From Clostridia bacterium (GTDB lineage Bacteria > Bacillota_A > Clostridia > Christensenellales > Aristaeellaceae): 5,001 nt of DNA. The notes under the pieces are model-generated. The model had not been told where the DNA came from and did not search any database. It worked only from the letters and a program-made list of their open reading frames with translations. Below, piece after piece: positions 1 to 4,411 of this stretch (position 1 is the first letter of the stretch; every line of letters starts with the position of its first letter). The position numbers were made by a program, and so were the translations under genes. Location of the stretch: the NCBI GenBank assembly GCA_017938645.1, contig JAGBBE010000187.1:1-5001 (forward strand), written 5' to 3'.

Positions 1-20
1 CTCGGAAGGCTCGAAATTGG

Positions 21-44
21 ACTCATGACACAACTCATGACACA
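21..44. repeat. Perfect 12-bp tandem repeat (two copies)
   Basis: The unit ACTCATGACACA occurs twice head to tail with no mismatch (21-32 and 33-44). It lies about 50 bp from a tRNA 3'-end fragment. Directly repeated short sites beside a tRNA-type attachment site are what arm-type binding sites of tyrosine integrases look like, but no integrase is visible in the window, so that role is inferred. Confidence 0.6.
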
Positions 45-52
45 GGATTTTG

Positions 53-78
53 CAAACCCTTATAAATCAAGGGGTTTG
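53..78. repeat. Imperfect inverted repeat beside the tRNA fragment
   Basis: CAAACCCTT (53-61) is complementary to AAGGGGTTTG (69-78) with one extra G in the right arm, separated by a 7-nt AT-rich spacer. There is no T-tract, so it is not a terminator. It sits between the tandem 12-mers and the tRNA 3' end, where a recombinase core or arm site could lie. Function is not established. Confidence 0.4.
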
Positions 79-91
79 AGGCTTGTGGTAA

Positions 92-118
92 GAGGTTCAA
101 GTCCTGTTTCCCGCACCA
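92..118 (+). other. 3'-end fragment of a tRNA (candidate attachment-site remnant)
   Basis: The stretch has the layout of the last third of a tRNA: a GG-TTCAAGT-CC T-arm core (95-104), a seven-base acceptor 3' strand TTCCCGC (108-114), discriminator A115 and an encoded CCA (116-118), followed within a few bases by an intrinsic terminator. The outer T-stem has one G-G mismatch. The matching 5' acceptor strand (GCGGGAA) is absent from the 107 bases upstream, so no complete tRNA can be folded. TTCAAGT with this acceptor resembles bacterial tRNA-Leu, but the isotype is a guess. A lone tRNA 3' end commonly marks the far end (attL or attR) of an integrated element; an ordinary decayed tRNA is the alternative. 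Confidence 0.5.
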
Positions 119-169
119 AGCAAAAACCTCTGACGAAAGTCAGAGGTTTTTTGTTTGGTGCGGGAAACA
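105..169. repeat. About 30-bp palindrome spanning the tRNA tail and terminator
   Basis: Positions 105-134 pair with 139-169 around a GAAA loop (135-138). The inner part is a standard terminator stem. The outer part pairs the tRNA tail (106-119, GTTTCCCGCACCAA) with an inverted copy at 155-168. The only defects are one G-T pair at G120 and one extra T in the right arm. A transcript would form a near-perfect hairpin capped by a GNRA tetraloop. An inverted copy of a tRNA acceptor tail right after its own terminator is not expected of a normal tRNA locus. Confidence 0.8.
121..152 (+). terminator. Intrinsic terminator of the tRNA fragment, probably bidirectional
   Basis: ACCTCTGAC (126-134) and GTCAGAGGT (139-147) form a perfect stem with a GAAA loop, followed by a run of T residues (147-152) on the plus strand. 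On the minus strand the stem is followed by TTTTTG, so it may also stop leftward transcription arriving from the AraC gene. Distance to the tRNA CCA end is a few bases, typical of tRNA terminators. Confidence 0.8.
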
Positions 170-225
170 AATGAAGTGCCCTTCGGGCATGAAGTCGCTT
201 CGCTAATGAAGAAATGAAGGAATGA
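170..225. repeat. Left-end modular repeat of the cassette
   Basis: ATGAAG occurs at 171, 189, 206 and 214, separated by small stem-loops. The first is TGCCC/GGGCA (177-181 with 185-189, loop TTC); the second is a short GC-GAA-GC type stem (about 196-205). Two 8-bp units, ATGAAGAA and ATGAAGGA, follow. The reverse complement aligns with the direct repeats at 289 and 763: CTTCATTAGC, a hairpin of different length, then GACTTCAT against GTCTTCAT. The rest of 226-288 has no gene; it holds only a GAGAAG/CTTCTC hairpin (241-256, loop CTTT) and AT-rich sequence. Confidence 0.6.
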
Positions 226-288
226 GTTAGCGGGTGCAGTGAGAAGCTTTCTTCTCTGTTCTGTCATTTCTCTCATCAAAGCTATTTT

Positions 289-365
289 ATTCCGAGCGCA
301 GCGAGGTACTTCATTAGCCGTGTAAGCGGCGTCTTCATTTCTTCATTTCTTCATTCCTTCATTCC
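289..365. repeat. Direct repeat copy 1 (upstream of the IVP gene)
   Basis: The 77-bp copy matches 763-831 almost base for base. Differences are two changes in a hairpin (T321 and T323 against C795 and C797), one change in the tail, and one extra 8-bp TTCTTCAT unit. It contains a stem-loop GCCGT-GTAA-GCGGC (317-330) with a GNRA loop and ends about 8 bp before the Shine-Dalgarno sequence of the IVP gene, so it forms most of that gene's 5' leader. Confidence 0.85.
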
Positions 366-386
366 TTTTATCGGAGGTGTTACACT

Positions 387-734
387 GTGCGCAGCGATCC
401 CCTGTCCTCTCAGTCTATGGATTTTGCAGTATCTATTATCAGTTTGGTTAAAAAACTGAAGGAAAACCGTGAATCCGTTATCTCCAACCAGATCGGACGC
501 AGCGGAACGTCCATTGGCGCAAATATCCGTGAGGCACAGTACGCCCATGGCAAGGCAGACTTTGTCGCCAAACTGCAAATCGCCCTCAAAGAAGCCAACG
601 AGACCGGCTACTGGCTCGAGTTGCTCTCCAGAACCGGATATATCACCGAAACGGAATTCCGTTCGCTCAGCGACACCTGCGCAAGCCTCAGAGTAATGCT
701 GATCGCCTCCATACGCACGGCGAAAGGAGAATAA
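387..734 (+). CDS. Four-helix-bundle protein, 23S rRNA-intervening-sequence (IVP/S23) family
   Basis: The product is 115 residues, the usual size of the family (Pfam 23S_rRNA_IVP, TIGR02436). The family signature is clear: QIGRSGTSIGANIREA at residues 35-50, then KADFVAKLQIALKEANETGYWLELL at about 56-80, and a helical C-terminus after the YITETEF turn. The protein is predicted to be all alpha-helical and cytoplasmic, with no signal peptide or membrane segment. Homologues are known from intervening sequences in 23S rRNA genes and are fold-related to the Avd accessory protein of diversity-generating retroelements; the biochemical role is not established, though nucleic-acid binding is suspected. 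The start is GTG at 387, seven bases after a strong GGAGGTG (373-379); no better ATG exists nearby. Here the gene is not in rRNA but between two direct repeats beside a tRNA fragment. Its base composition is less GC-rich than the neighbouring genes, consistent with a separate origin. Confidence 0.92.
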   Translation: MRSDPLSSQSMDFAVSIISLVKKLKENRESVISNQIGRSGTSIGANIREAQYAHGKADFVAKLQIALKEANETGYWLELLSRTGYITETEFRSLSDTCASLRVMLIASIRTAKGE

Positions 735-785
735 AGTACCTCGTCGCATCCGGAAGAAAATCATTCCGAGCGCAGCGAGGTACTT
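734..785 (+). other. Long hairpin starting at the IVP stop codon
   Basis: AAGTACCTCG (734-743, its first A being the last base of the TAA stop) is perfectly complementary to CGAGGTACTT (776-785). Inside, CGC/GCG (745-747 with 770-772) and CGGAA/TTCCG (751-755 with 764-768) can stack, leaving an 8-nt loop. There is no T-tract, so it is not a classical terminator. Its right half is the start of direct repeat copy 2. The same CGAGGTACTT also occurs in copy 1 (302-311), so the left arm could pair with either copy. Confidence 0.6.
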
Positions 786-831
786 CATTAGCCGCGCAAG
801 CGGCGTCTTCATGTCTTCATTCCTTCATTCC
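763..831. repeat. Direct repeat copy 2 (downstream of the IVP gene)
   Basis: This 69-bp copy of the repeat at 289-365 contains the perfect stem-loop GCCGC-GCAA-GCGGC (791-804) and has three CTTCAT-type 8-bp units where copy 1 has four. Its end overlaps the last codons of the minus-strand AraC gene: the reverse complement ATGAAGGAATGA encodes the terminal Met-Lys-Glu and the stop. Confidence 0.85.
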
Positions 832-1650
832 CCGACTGCGGTACGCAGTCGGGGCCTCTCCCGTTTCCTTGCGGAAGACCTTGGCAAAGTAGTTCTGATC
901 CGTAAAGCCTACGGATTGCGAAATGGACTTGATGCTCTCATTTGTGGCAGTCAGGAGCTCCTGCGCGGCCTCGATGCGCGCGCGGGTGACCATCTGCATG
1001 GGCGTCAGGCGAAAGCGTCGGTGACAGACCTCATACAGCTTCGTTTTGCCCACATGCAGGGCCTCGGCGAGAATGTCGGTGGTCAGCGCTTCGGCGTAGT
1101 GCGCGTCGATGTAGAGCTTGAGCCGCAGGGCGTCGTCGCGCGGATCGATGGCGTTCAGGCCGTGCAGACGCACCTCGCTTACGCACGCACGGGCAATTTC
1201 CATGCAGGCGGCCATCTGTTCGGAGGAAATGCGGCGCAGGTGCAAAAACGCCTGATGCAGCCCTTCCGGGTCGGTATGCCATGCGCAGAGCCTGCGCACG
1301 CGTTCCCACTGCTCTTCGCGCGGCGAATCGTCGAGCATCTGGCCAAAGAGGATGATCGCAGCCACCCTGCCGTTTTCCAGAACCGGCATGGCCGCCTCGT
1401 ACAGCCCCGCATGGCACAGATACCGGCGCGGCTGATGGGTTTTGAGCACACATTCGATGTTTTCGCGGTCGCAGGCGAGACACTTGTCCATGCCGCACTC
1501 GCGCATCACCGAAGAGCAGAACGGCGTGCGGTCGCTGGAGGTGTAGACCTCGCGGCCTTCCTCGTCCATCAGGGCGCACTTGATGCCCGTGCACAGGTGC
1601 AGATTGTGAAGCAGTCTTGCCAGCCGCGTGAATTCATTCTGACTGAGCAT
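817..1650 (-). CDS. AraC-family transcriptional regulator with PocR sensory domain
   Basis: The product is 277 residues. Residues about 5-165 match the PocR ligand-sensing domain: a cysteine-rich segment (C45, C52, C57, C60; CGMDKCLAC at 52-60), then YLCHAGL (78-83) and a PVLENGRVAAIILFGQ strand (89-104). Residues about 178-273 are the AraC/XylS DNA-binding domain with two helix-turn-helix motifs (about 190-210 and 239-262, SQSVGFTDQNYFAKVFRKETG) and the closing PTAYR. The cysteines could bind a metal or act in redox sensing; the ligand is unknown. The ATG at 1650 is preferred over the in-frame GTG at 1659, because GAGGTGAG lies at the right distance from the ATG and overlaps that GTG, and the predicted transcript starts near 1662. 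The gene diverges from the NahK-like kinase, which it probably regulates. The last residues (MKE) and the stop codon come from the adjacent repeat rather than from family sequence. Confidence 0.9.
   Translation of the reverse strand: MLSQNEFTRLARLLHNLHLCTGIKCALMDEEGREVYTSSDRTPFCSSVMRECGMDKCLACDRENIECVLKTHQPRRYLCHAGLYEAAMPVLENGRVAAIILFGQMLDDSPREEQWERVRRLCAWHTDPEGLHQAFLHLRRISSEQMAACMEIARACVSEVRLHGLNAIDPRDDALRLKLYIDAHYAEALTTDILAEALHVGKTKLYEVCHRRFRLTPMQMVTRARIEAAQELLTATNESIKSISQSVGFTDQNYFAKVFRKETGEAPTAYRSRGMKE
830..854. repeat. 11-bp perfect hairpin at the 3' end of the AraC gene
   Basis: CCCCGACTGCG (830-840) pairs perfectly with CGCAGTCGGGG (844-854) around a 3-nt loop. It lies inside the coding region of the AraC gene (codons for about PTAYRSRG) and ends exactly where the cassette repeat begins. 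No T-tract follows on either strand, so it is not an intrinsic terminator. It may have been the target feature for insertion, or it may be coincidental. Confidence 0.7.
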
Positions 1651-1668
1651 TGTACTCACCTCTGCCCT

Positions 1669-1697
1669 ATTGTAGCGCTTTTTTCTGTTTTCCGCAA
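1669..1697 (-). promoter_or_regulatory. Sigma-70 type promoter of the AraC-family gene
   Basis: On the minus strand TTGCGG (1692-1697) and TACAAT (1669-1674) are separated by exactly 17 bp. The predicted transcript start is near 1662, giving a very short leader of about 12 nt that still contains the Shine-Dalgarno sequence. Confidence 0.7.
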
Positions 1698-1718
1698 GAT
1701 TTTACCCCATTCGCGGAA
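1690..1718. promoter_or_regulatory. Candidate operator dyad in the divergent intergenic region
   Basis: TTCCGC (1690-1695) and GCGGAA (1713-1718) form a 6-bp inverted repeat with 17 bp between the arms. The left arm overlaps the -35 element of the regulator's promoter, so occupancy could give autorepression. Six-bp arms are short and could arise by chance. Confidence 0.3.
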
Positions 1719-1747
1719 GCGTAGACCTCCAATTTTGCATGGGAAAG

Positions 1748-1756
1748 TGATACGAT
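1748..1756 (+). promoter_or_regulatory. Possible extended -10 promoter of the kinase gene
   Basis: TGA-TACGAT matches the extended -10 pattern TGN-TANNAT and would start transcription near 1763, about 23 nt before the kinase ATG. No recognisable -35 element stands 17 bp upstream, which would fit a promoter needing an activator such as the divergent AraC-family protein. This is a weak call. Confidence 0.35.
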
Positions 1757-1785
1757 ACCATCAGAAATGCGGAGGTGCATAGACA

Positions 1786-2850
1786 ATGGAAAAGATTTAT
1801 TCCCAGTTTCAGCTCGATGGACTGCCCATCAGCTGTACCCGTTATGGCAGCGGACACATCAACGAAACCTATCTGCTCGTCACCAGCCGTCCGCACCTGT
1901 ACATCCTGCAGAAGCTTTCCACGCAGGCGTTCAAGAACGTGCCCGGGCTGATGGAAAACGTCATCGCCGTGACCCAGCATCTGGGCAGGCAGGACAGCGA
2001 TCCGCGCCATGCGCTGCAGCTGATTCCCACGCTGGACGGCAAGTGGTATCTGGCCACGGAGGATGGCGAATTCTGGCGTCTGTACGAATATGTGCTGGAC
2101 TCTCTGTGCCTGGACAAGCCCGAGACTGCGGAGGATCTGCATCAGAGCGGCGTGGCGTTCGGCATGTTCCAGAACCAGCTGGCGGATTTCCCCGCTGCGA
2201 CGCTGTTTGAGACCATTCCGCACTTCCACGACACGCCCGACCGCTATCGTCTGTTCCACGAGGCCATCGAAAACGACAAGGCCGGCAGGCTGGAAAGCGT
2301 CCGCCCCGAGGTAGAGCGCTACCTCAGGCACGAGGCCGAGGCTTCCTTTATGATGGATCTGTGCCGAAACGGCGAGCTGCCCCTGCGCGTCACCCATAAC
2401 GATACCAAGCTTAACAACGTCATGCTCGACGCCGCCACCCGTACGCCGCTGTGCGTCATCGACCTCGACACCGTGATGCCGGGTCTGGCCGCCAATGATT
2501 TCGGCGATTCCATCCGTTTCGGCGCGTCCACCGCTTCCGAGGATGAAAAGGACCTCAGCCGGGTGAGCATGTCTCTGGAGCTCTACCGCGCCTACGCCTC
2601 CGGCTTCCTCAAGGCCTGCGGCAAGCGCCTGACTCCCAAGGAGATCGAAACCCTGCCGTGGGGTGCGAAGCTGATGACGCTGGAATGCGGCGTCCGCTTC
2701 CTCACCGACTACCTCAACGGCGACGTGTACTTCCACGTGAAGTATCCCGAGCATAACCTCGACCGCTGCCGCACGCAGATCACGCTGGTGGAGGACATGG
2801 AAACCAAGTGGGATGAAATGAACGCGATCATCGCGGAACTGAGCAAATAA
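1786..2850 (+). CDS. nahK: N-acetylhexosamine 1-kinase-like sugar kinase (NahK type, APH fold)
   Basis: The product is 354 residues, close to Bifidobacterium NahK (about 359), with recognisable NahK-type blocks: YGSGHINETYL (20-30), the catalytic loop RVTHNDTKLNN (201-211, proposed base D206), the metal-binding segment VIDLDTVMPG (224-233), FGDSIRFGAST (239-249) and the C-terminal DVYFHVKYPEHNLDR (313-327). NahK phosphorylates GlcNAc or GalNAc (also some other hexoses) at the anomeric C1 with ATP, feeding salvage of lacto-N-biose or galacto-N-biose sugars. The enzyme should be cytoplasmic; no signal peptide or membrane segment is seen. The ATG at 1786 follows GGAGGTG (1771-1777) by eight bases. 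No lacto-N-biose phosphorylase or epimerase lies within the window, so the physiological substrate is inferred. The divergent PocR/AraC regulator suggests substrate-responsive control. Choline or other small-molecule kinases share the fold but not this motif set. Confidence 0.85.
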   Translation: MEKIYSQFQLDGLPISCTRYGSGHINETYLLVTSRPHLYILQKLSTQAFKNVPGLMENVIAVTQHLGRQDSDPRHALQLIPTLDGKWYLATEDGEFWRLYEYVLDSLCLDKPETAEDLHQSGVAFGMFQNQLADFPAATLFETIPHFHDTPDRYRLFHEAIENDKAGRLESVRPEVERYLRHEAEASFMMDLCRNGELPLRVTHNDTKLNNVMLDAATRTPLCVIDLDTVMPGLAANDFGDSIRFGASTASEDEKDLSRVSMSLELYRAYASGFLKACGKRLTPKEIETLPWGAKLMTLECGVRFLTDYLNGDVYFHVKYPEHNLDRCRTQITLVEDMETKWDEMNAIIAELSK

Positions 2851-2854
2851 AAAG

Positions 2855-2883
2855 TCGCGCCCTGTACGGGGCGCGATTTTTTT
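2855..2883. terminator. Bidirectional intrinsic terminator between the kinase and MATE genes
   Basis: TCGCGCCC (2855-2862) pairs with GGGCGCGA (2869-2876), an 8-bp GC-rich stem with a 6-nt loop. On the plus strand it is followed by seven T residues (2877-2883) and starts five bases after the kinase stop. On the minus strand it is followed by CTTTTTATTT and begins just after the MATE stop, so it can end both converging transcripts. Confidence 0.9.
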
Positions 2884-2884
2884 G

Positions 2885-4258
2885 TTATCCAAGCTTTTTC
2901 AGCCAATAGCCCTTGCGGTAGCGGCGGAAGGCCAGCGTAAGCACCACGGCCTCTTCAAAGAAGGTGAACGGGAAGACATAGACGATGTTCCACTTGAACA
3001 CGTAGCCGGTGAGGATCACCAGCGGCACGGCAATGCCCCACAGGCAGCCCACGTCGATGGTGGCGGCAGCCTTGGTGTCGCCGCCGGCGCGCAGGATGCC
3101 GTTGATCAGGTTGAAGCAGAAGGACTTGATGACGAAGCACACGGCCAGCGCAATCAGCATGCCGCGCAGATCGTGCAGCGCCTGCGCACTCATCTCGCCG
3201 TAGAGCTTGAGCAGCGGATTGATCAGCACCAGCATCACGGGCGTCACGATGGCGCTCATCAATACGGCGGTGCACAGGATCTGACGGGACATCTTTTCGG
3301 CGGCCTCGCGGCGTCCGCCTCCCAGCTCGATGCCAAGCAGAATGCCGCCGGCGGTGCCGATGGATACGCAGAAGACCACCACAAAGCCCTTGATGGTTTC
3401 ATACACGCCGGCAGCAGCTGCAGCGGCGGTGCCCATGGTGGAGTAGACCCACGTCATTGCCACGATGCCCAGCGCCCAGCCCACGTCGTTGAAGAGCACG
3501 GGCACGGTCACCTTCAGATACTTGCCGGTGAAGTCGCGGGTAGGCATCCTCAGCTCGCTTGCGCGCAGGCTGATGGGCGCTTTGCGGATCTGCGCCAGCA
3601 CCACGATGGCCACGGTTTCCACAATGGCGGAAAGCAGCGTTGCGATGGCGGCGCCCTTGACGCCCATGGCAGGCAGGCCCAGCTTGCCGAAGATGAGGAC
3701 GTAGTTGAGGATCACATTGCTCACGATGCCCGCCACGCCGGAGACCATCGGGATGTTCGGGCGCTCGGTGGACTTGTGCGCAGCCGCCAGCAAAGCGGCA
3801 AGCCCTTGGAATACATAGGCCGCGCCCATCCAGCGCAGGTATACGCAGCCTTCGGCCACCACAACCGGATCGGAGAAGAAGATCTTCATCACCCATTGCG
3901 GGCAGAGAATGGCCACAAGGCTGAACAGAAGCGTAATCGGCACCAGCAGCAGAAGAGACAGGCCCATCGTGCGTCCAAGGCCTTCGCGGCTCTTGTCGCC
4001 CCAGTACTGCGCGCAGAAGATGGACGCGCCGCTGGCAATGCCCGCCGTGAAGAACGACAGGATGTACGTCAGCTTGTTGGCGTAGCTCACCGCGGCCACG
4101 GCGATGTCGCCCAGCGTGGCGACCATGAGCGTATCCACGATCTGCAGCGAGGAAGAGAGGATGCTTGCCAGCGCCATCGGCACGGCCAGACGGAGCATGC
4201 GGCTCTGGAAATCCTTGTCTCGGAACAGTTCCCCAAAGGCGTTACGAATGCGGGACAT
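2885..4258 (-). CDS. MATE-family efflux transporter
   Basis: The product is 457 residues, the normal size for MATE antiporters, which export cationic drugs and toxic metabolites across the cytoplasmic membrane using Na+ or H+ gradients. It is very hydrophobic, with about 12 predicted membrane helices in two homologous halves. Family motifs include the N-terminal VPMALASILSSSLQIVDTLMVATLG (26-50), NVILNYVLIFG plus LPAMGVKGAAIAT (181-207) at the half boundary, and NGILRAGGDTK (386-396) in the second half. The ATG at 4258 is chosen because the N-terminus then matches family length and a GGTAGGA ribosome binding site lies just upstream. A longer frame reaching 4393 would run through the promoter and the neighbouring terminator. 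It is a single-gene unit with its own promoter. Substrate cannot be deduced. Confidence 0.95.
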   Translation of the reverse strand: MSRIRNAFGELFRDKDFQSRMLRLAVPMALASILSSSLQIVDTLMVATLGDIAVAAVSYANKLTYILSFFTAGIASGASIFCAQYWGDKSREGLGRTMGLSLLLLVPITLLFSLVAILCPQWVMKIFFSDPVVVAEGCVYLRWMGAAYVFQGLAALLAAAHKSTERPNIPMVSGVAGIVSNVILNYVLIFGKLGLPAMGVKGAAIATLLSAIVETVAIVVLAQIRKAPISLRASELRMPTRDFTGKYLKVTVPVLFNDVGWALGIVAMTWVYSTMGTAAAAAAGVYETIKGFVVVFCVSIGTAGGILLGIELGGGRREAAEKMSRQILCTAVLMSAIVTPVMLVLINPLLKLYGEMSAQALHDLRGMLIALAVCFVIKSFCFNLINGILRAGGDTKAAATIDVGCLWGIAVPLVILTGYVFKWNIVYVFPFTFFEEAVVLTLAFRRYRKGYWLKKLG

Positions 4259-4292
4259 TTGTATTTTTCCTACCCTTCTGTATGGTAGCTCT

Positions 4293-4321
4293 ATGATACC
4301 TTCTGAAACAATTCGTGTCAA
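4293..4321 (-). promoter_or_regulatory. Near-consensus sigma-70 promoter of the MATE gene
   Basis: On the minus strand a perfect -35 TTGACA (4316-4321) and a -10 TATCAT (4293-4298) are spaced by 17 bp. Predicted transcription starts near 4286, leaving a leader of about 28 nt. This shows the MATE gene is transcribed separately from the upstream oxidoreductase gene. Confidence 0.85.
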
Positions 4322-4349
4322 GTCAAAACAATCTGACCGTTCATGCATC

Positions 4350-4381
4350 AAAAAAGCCGGAGCACACAAGTGTGCTCCGGC
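4350..4381 (-). terminator. Intrinsic terminator of the PFOR gene
   Basis: Read on the minus strand, GCCGGAGCACA (4381-4371) pairs perfectly with TGTGCTCCGGC (4366-4356) around a 4-nt loop and is followed by six T residues (4355-4350). The 11-bp stem begins 30 bases after the oxidoreductase stop codon and separates it from the MATE promoter. Confidence 0.92.
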
Positions 4382-4411
4382 GAAGTGATTCAAGCAATAC
4401 CCCTGGACTGA

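Larger units (their letters stand above)
169..829. mobile_element. Putative repeat-bounded IVP/S23 cassette
   Basis: The segment holds one gene, the four-helix-bundle gene at 387-734, and is bounded by related repeats. The left end (171-225) is an inverted, diverged form of the direct repeats at 289-365 and 763-831. Shared signature, read on the plus strand of the direct repeats: CTTCATTAG, a small GC hairpin, G(A/T)CTTCAT, then 8-bp CTTCAT units. The segment abuts strong hairpins on each side (105-169 and 830-854), and its right end intrudes into the last codons of the AraC gene, which argues for insertion. No transposase, reverse transcriptase or recombinase is encoded, so it would have to move in trans or by an RNA route. 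The boundaries are inferred from repeat structure, not from an empty site. Confidence 0.5.

Noticed and set aside
33..118. Complete tRNA gene ending at the CCA
   Set aside because: No 5' acceptor strand complementary to TTCCCGC and no D-arm can be found in the 107 bases upstream; only the 3' part is tRNA-like.
1..172. Plus-strand open frame entering from the left edge
   Set aside because: It passes through the tandem repeat, tRNA tail and terminator palindrome and shows no family resemblance. Another frame stopping at 63 could be the tail of an upstream gene but is too short to judge.
97..279. 60-codon minus-strand open frame
   Set aside because: It is made of the cassette end repeat, the terminator palindrome and the tRNA tail; there is no plausible ribosome binding site or domain.
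171..366. CRISPR-like array from the repeated ATGAAG/CTTCAT motifs
   Set aside because: The motifs are 6-8 bp, irregularly spaced and in both orientations, without unique spacers of constant size or any cas gene.
351..812. 153-codon minus-strand open frame across the IVP gene
   Set aside because: It is antisense to a clear family member, starts and ends in repeat sequence, and has no recognisable domain.
830..854. Hairpin as a terminator of the AraC gene
   Set aside because: There is no T-tract after the stem on either strand, and the stem is within the coding sequence.
1651..1659. GTG start three codons upstream for the AraC-family protein
   Set aside because: That GTG lies within the Shine-Dalgarno sequence of the ATG at 1650 and would be almost leaderless given the predicted transcript start.
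811..1782. 323-codon plus-strand open frame opposite the AraC gene
   Set aside because: It is a GC-driven shadow of a gene with clear PocR and AraC domains on the other strand; its translation is low-complexity and matches no family.
1702..2892. 396-codon minus-strand open frame opposite the kinase gene
   Set aside because: It is an antisense shadow of a NahK-like gene, and it runs through the terminator and the divergent promoter region.
2882..4288. 468-codon plus-strand open frame opposite the MATE gene
   Set aside because: The His/Gln/Ala-rich translation is typical of the antisense of a GC-rich membrane-protein gene; the MATE motifs on the other strand are decisive.
4259..4393. 45-residue N-terminal extension of the MATE protein
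   Set aside because: It would span the PFOR terminator hairpin and the TTGACA/TATCAT promoter and exceeds normal family length.
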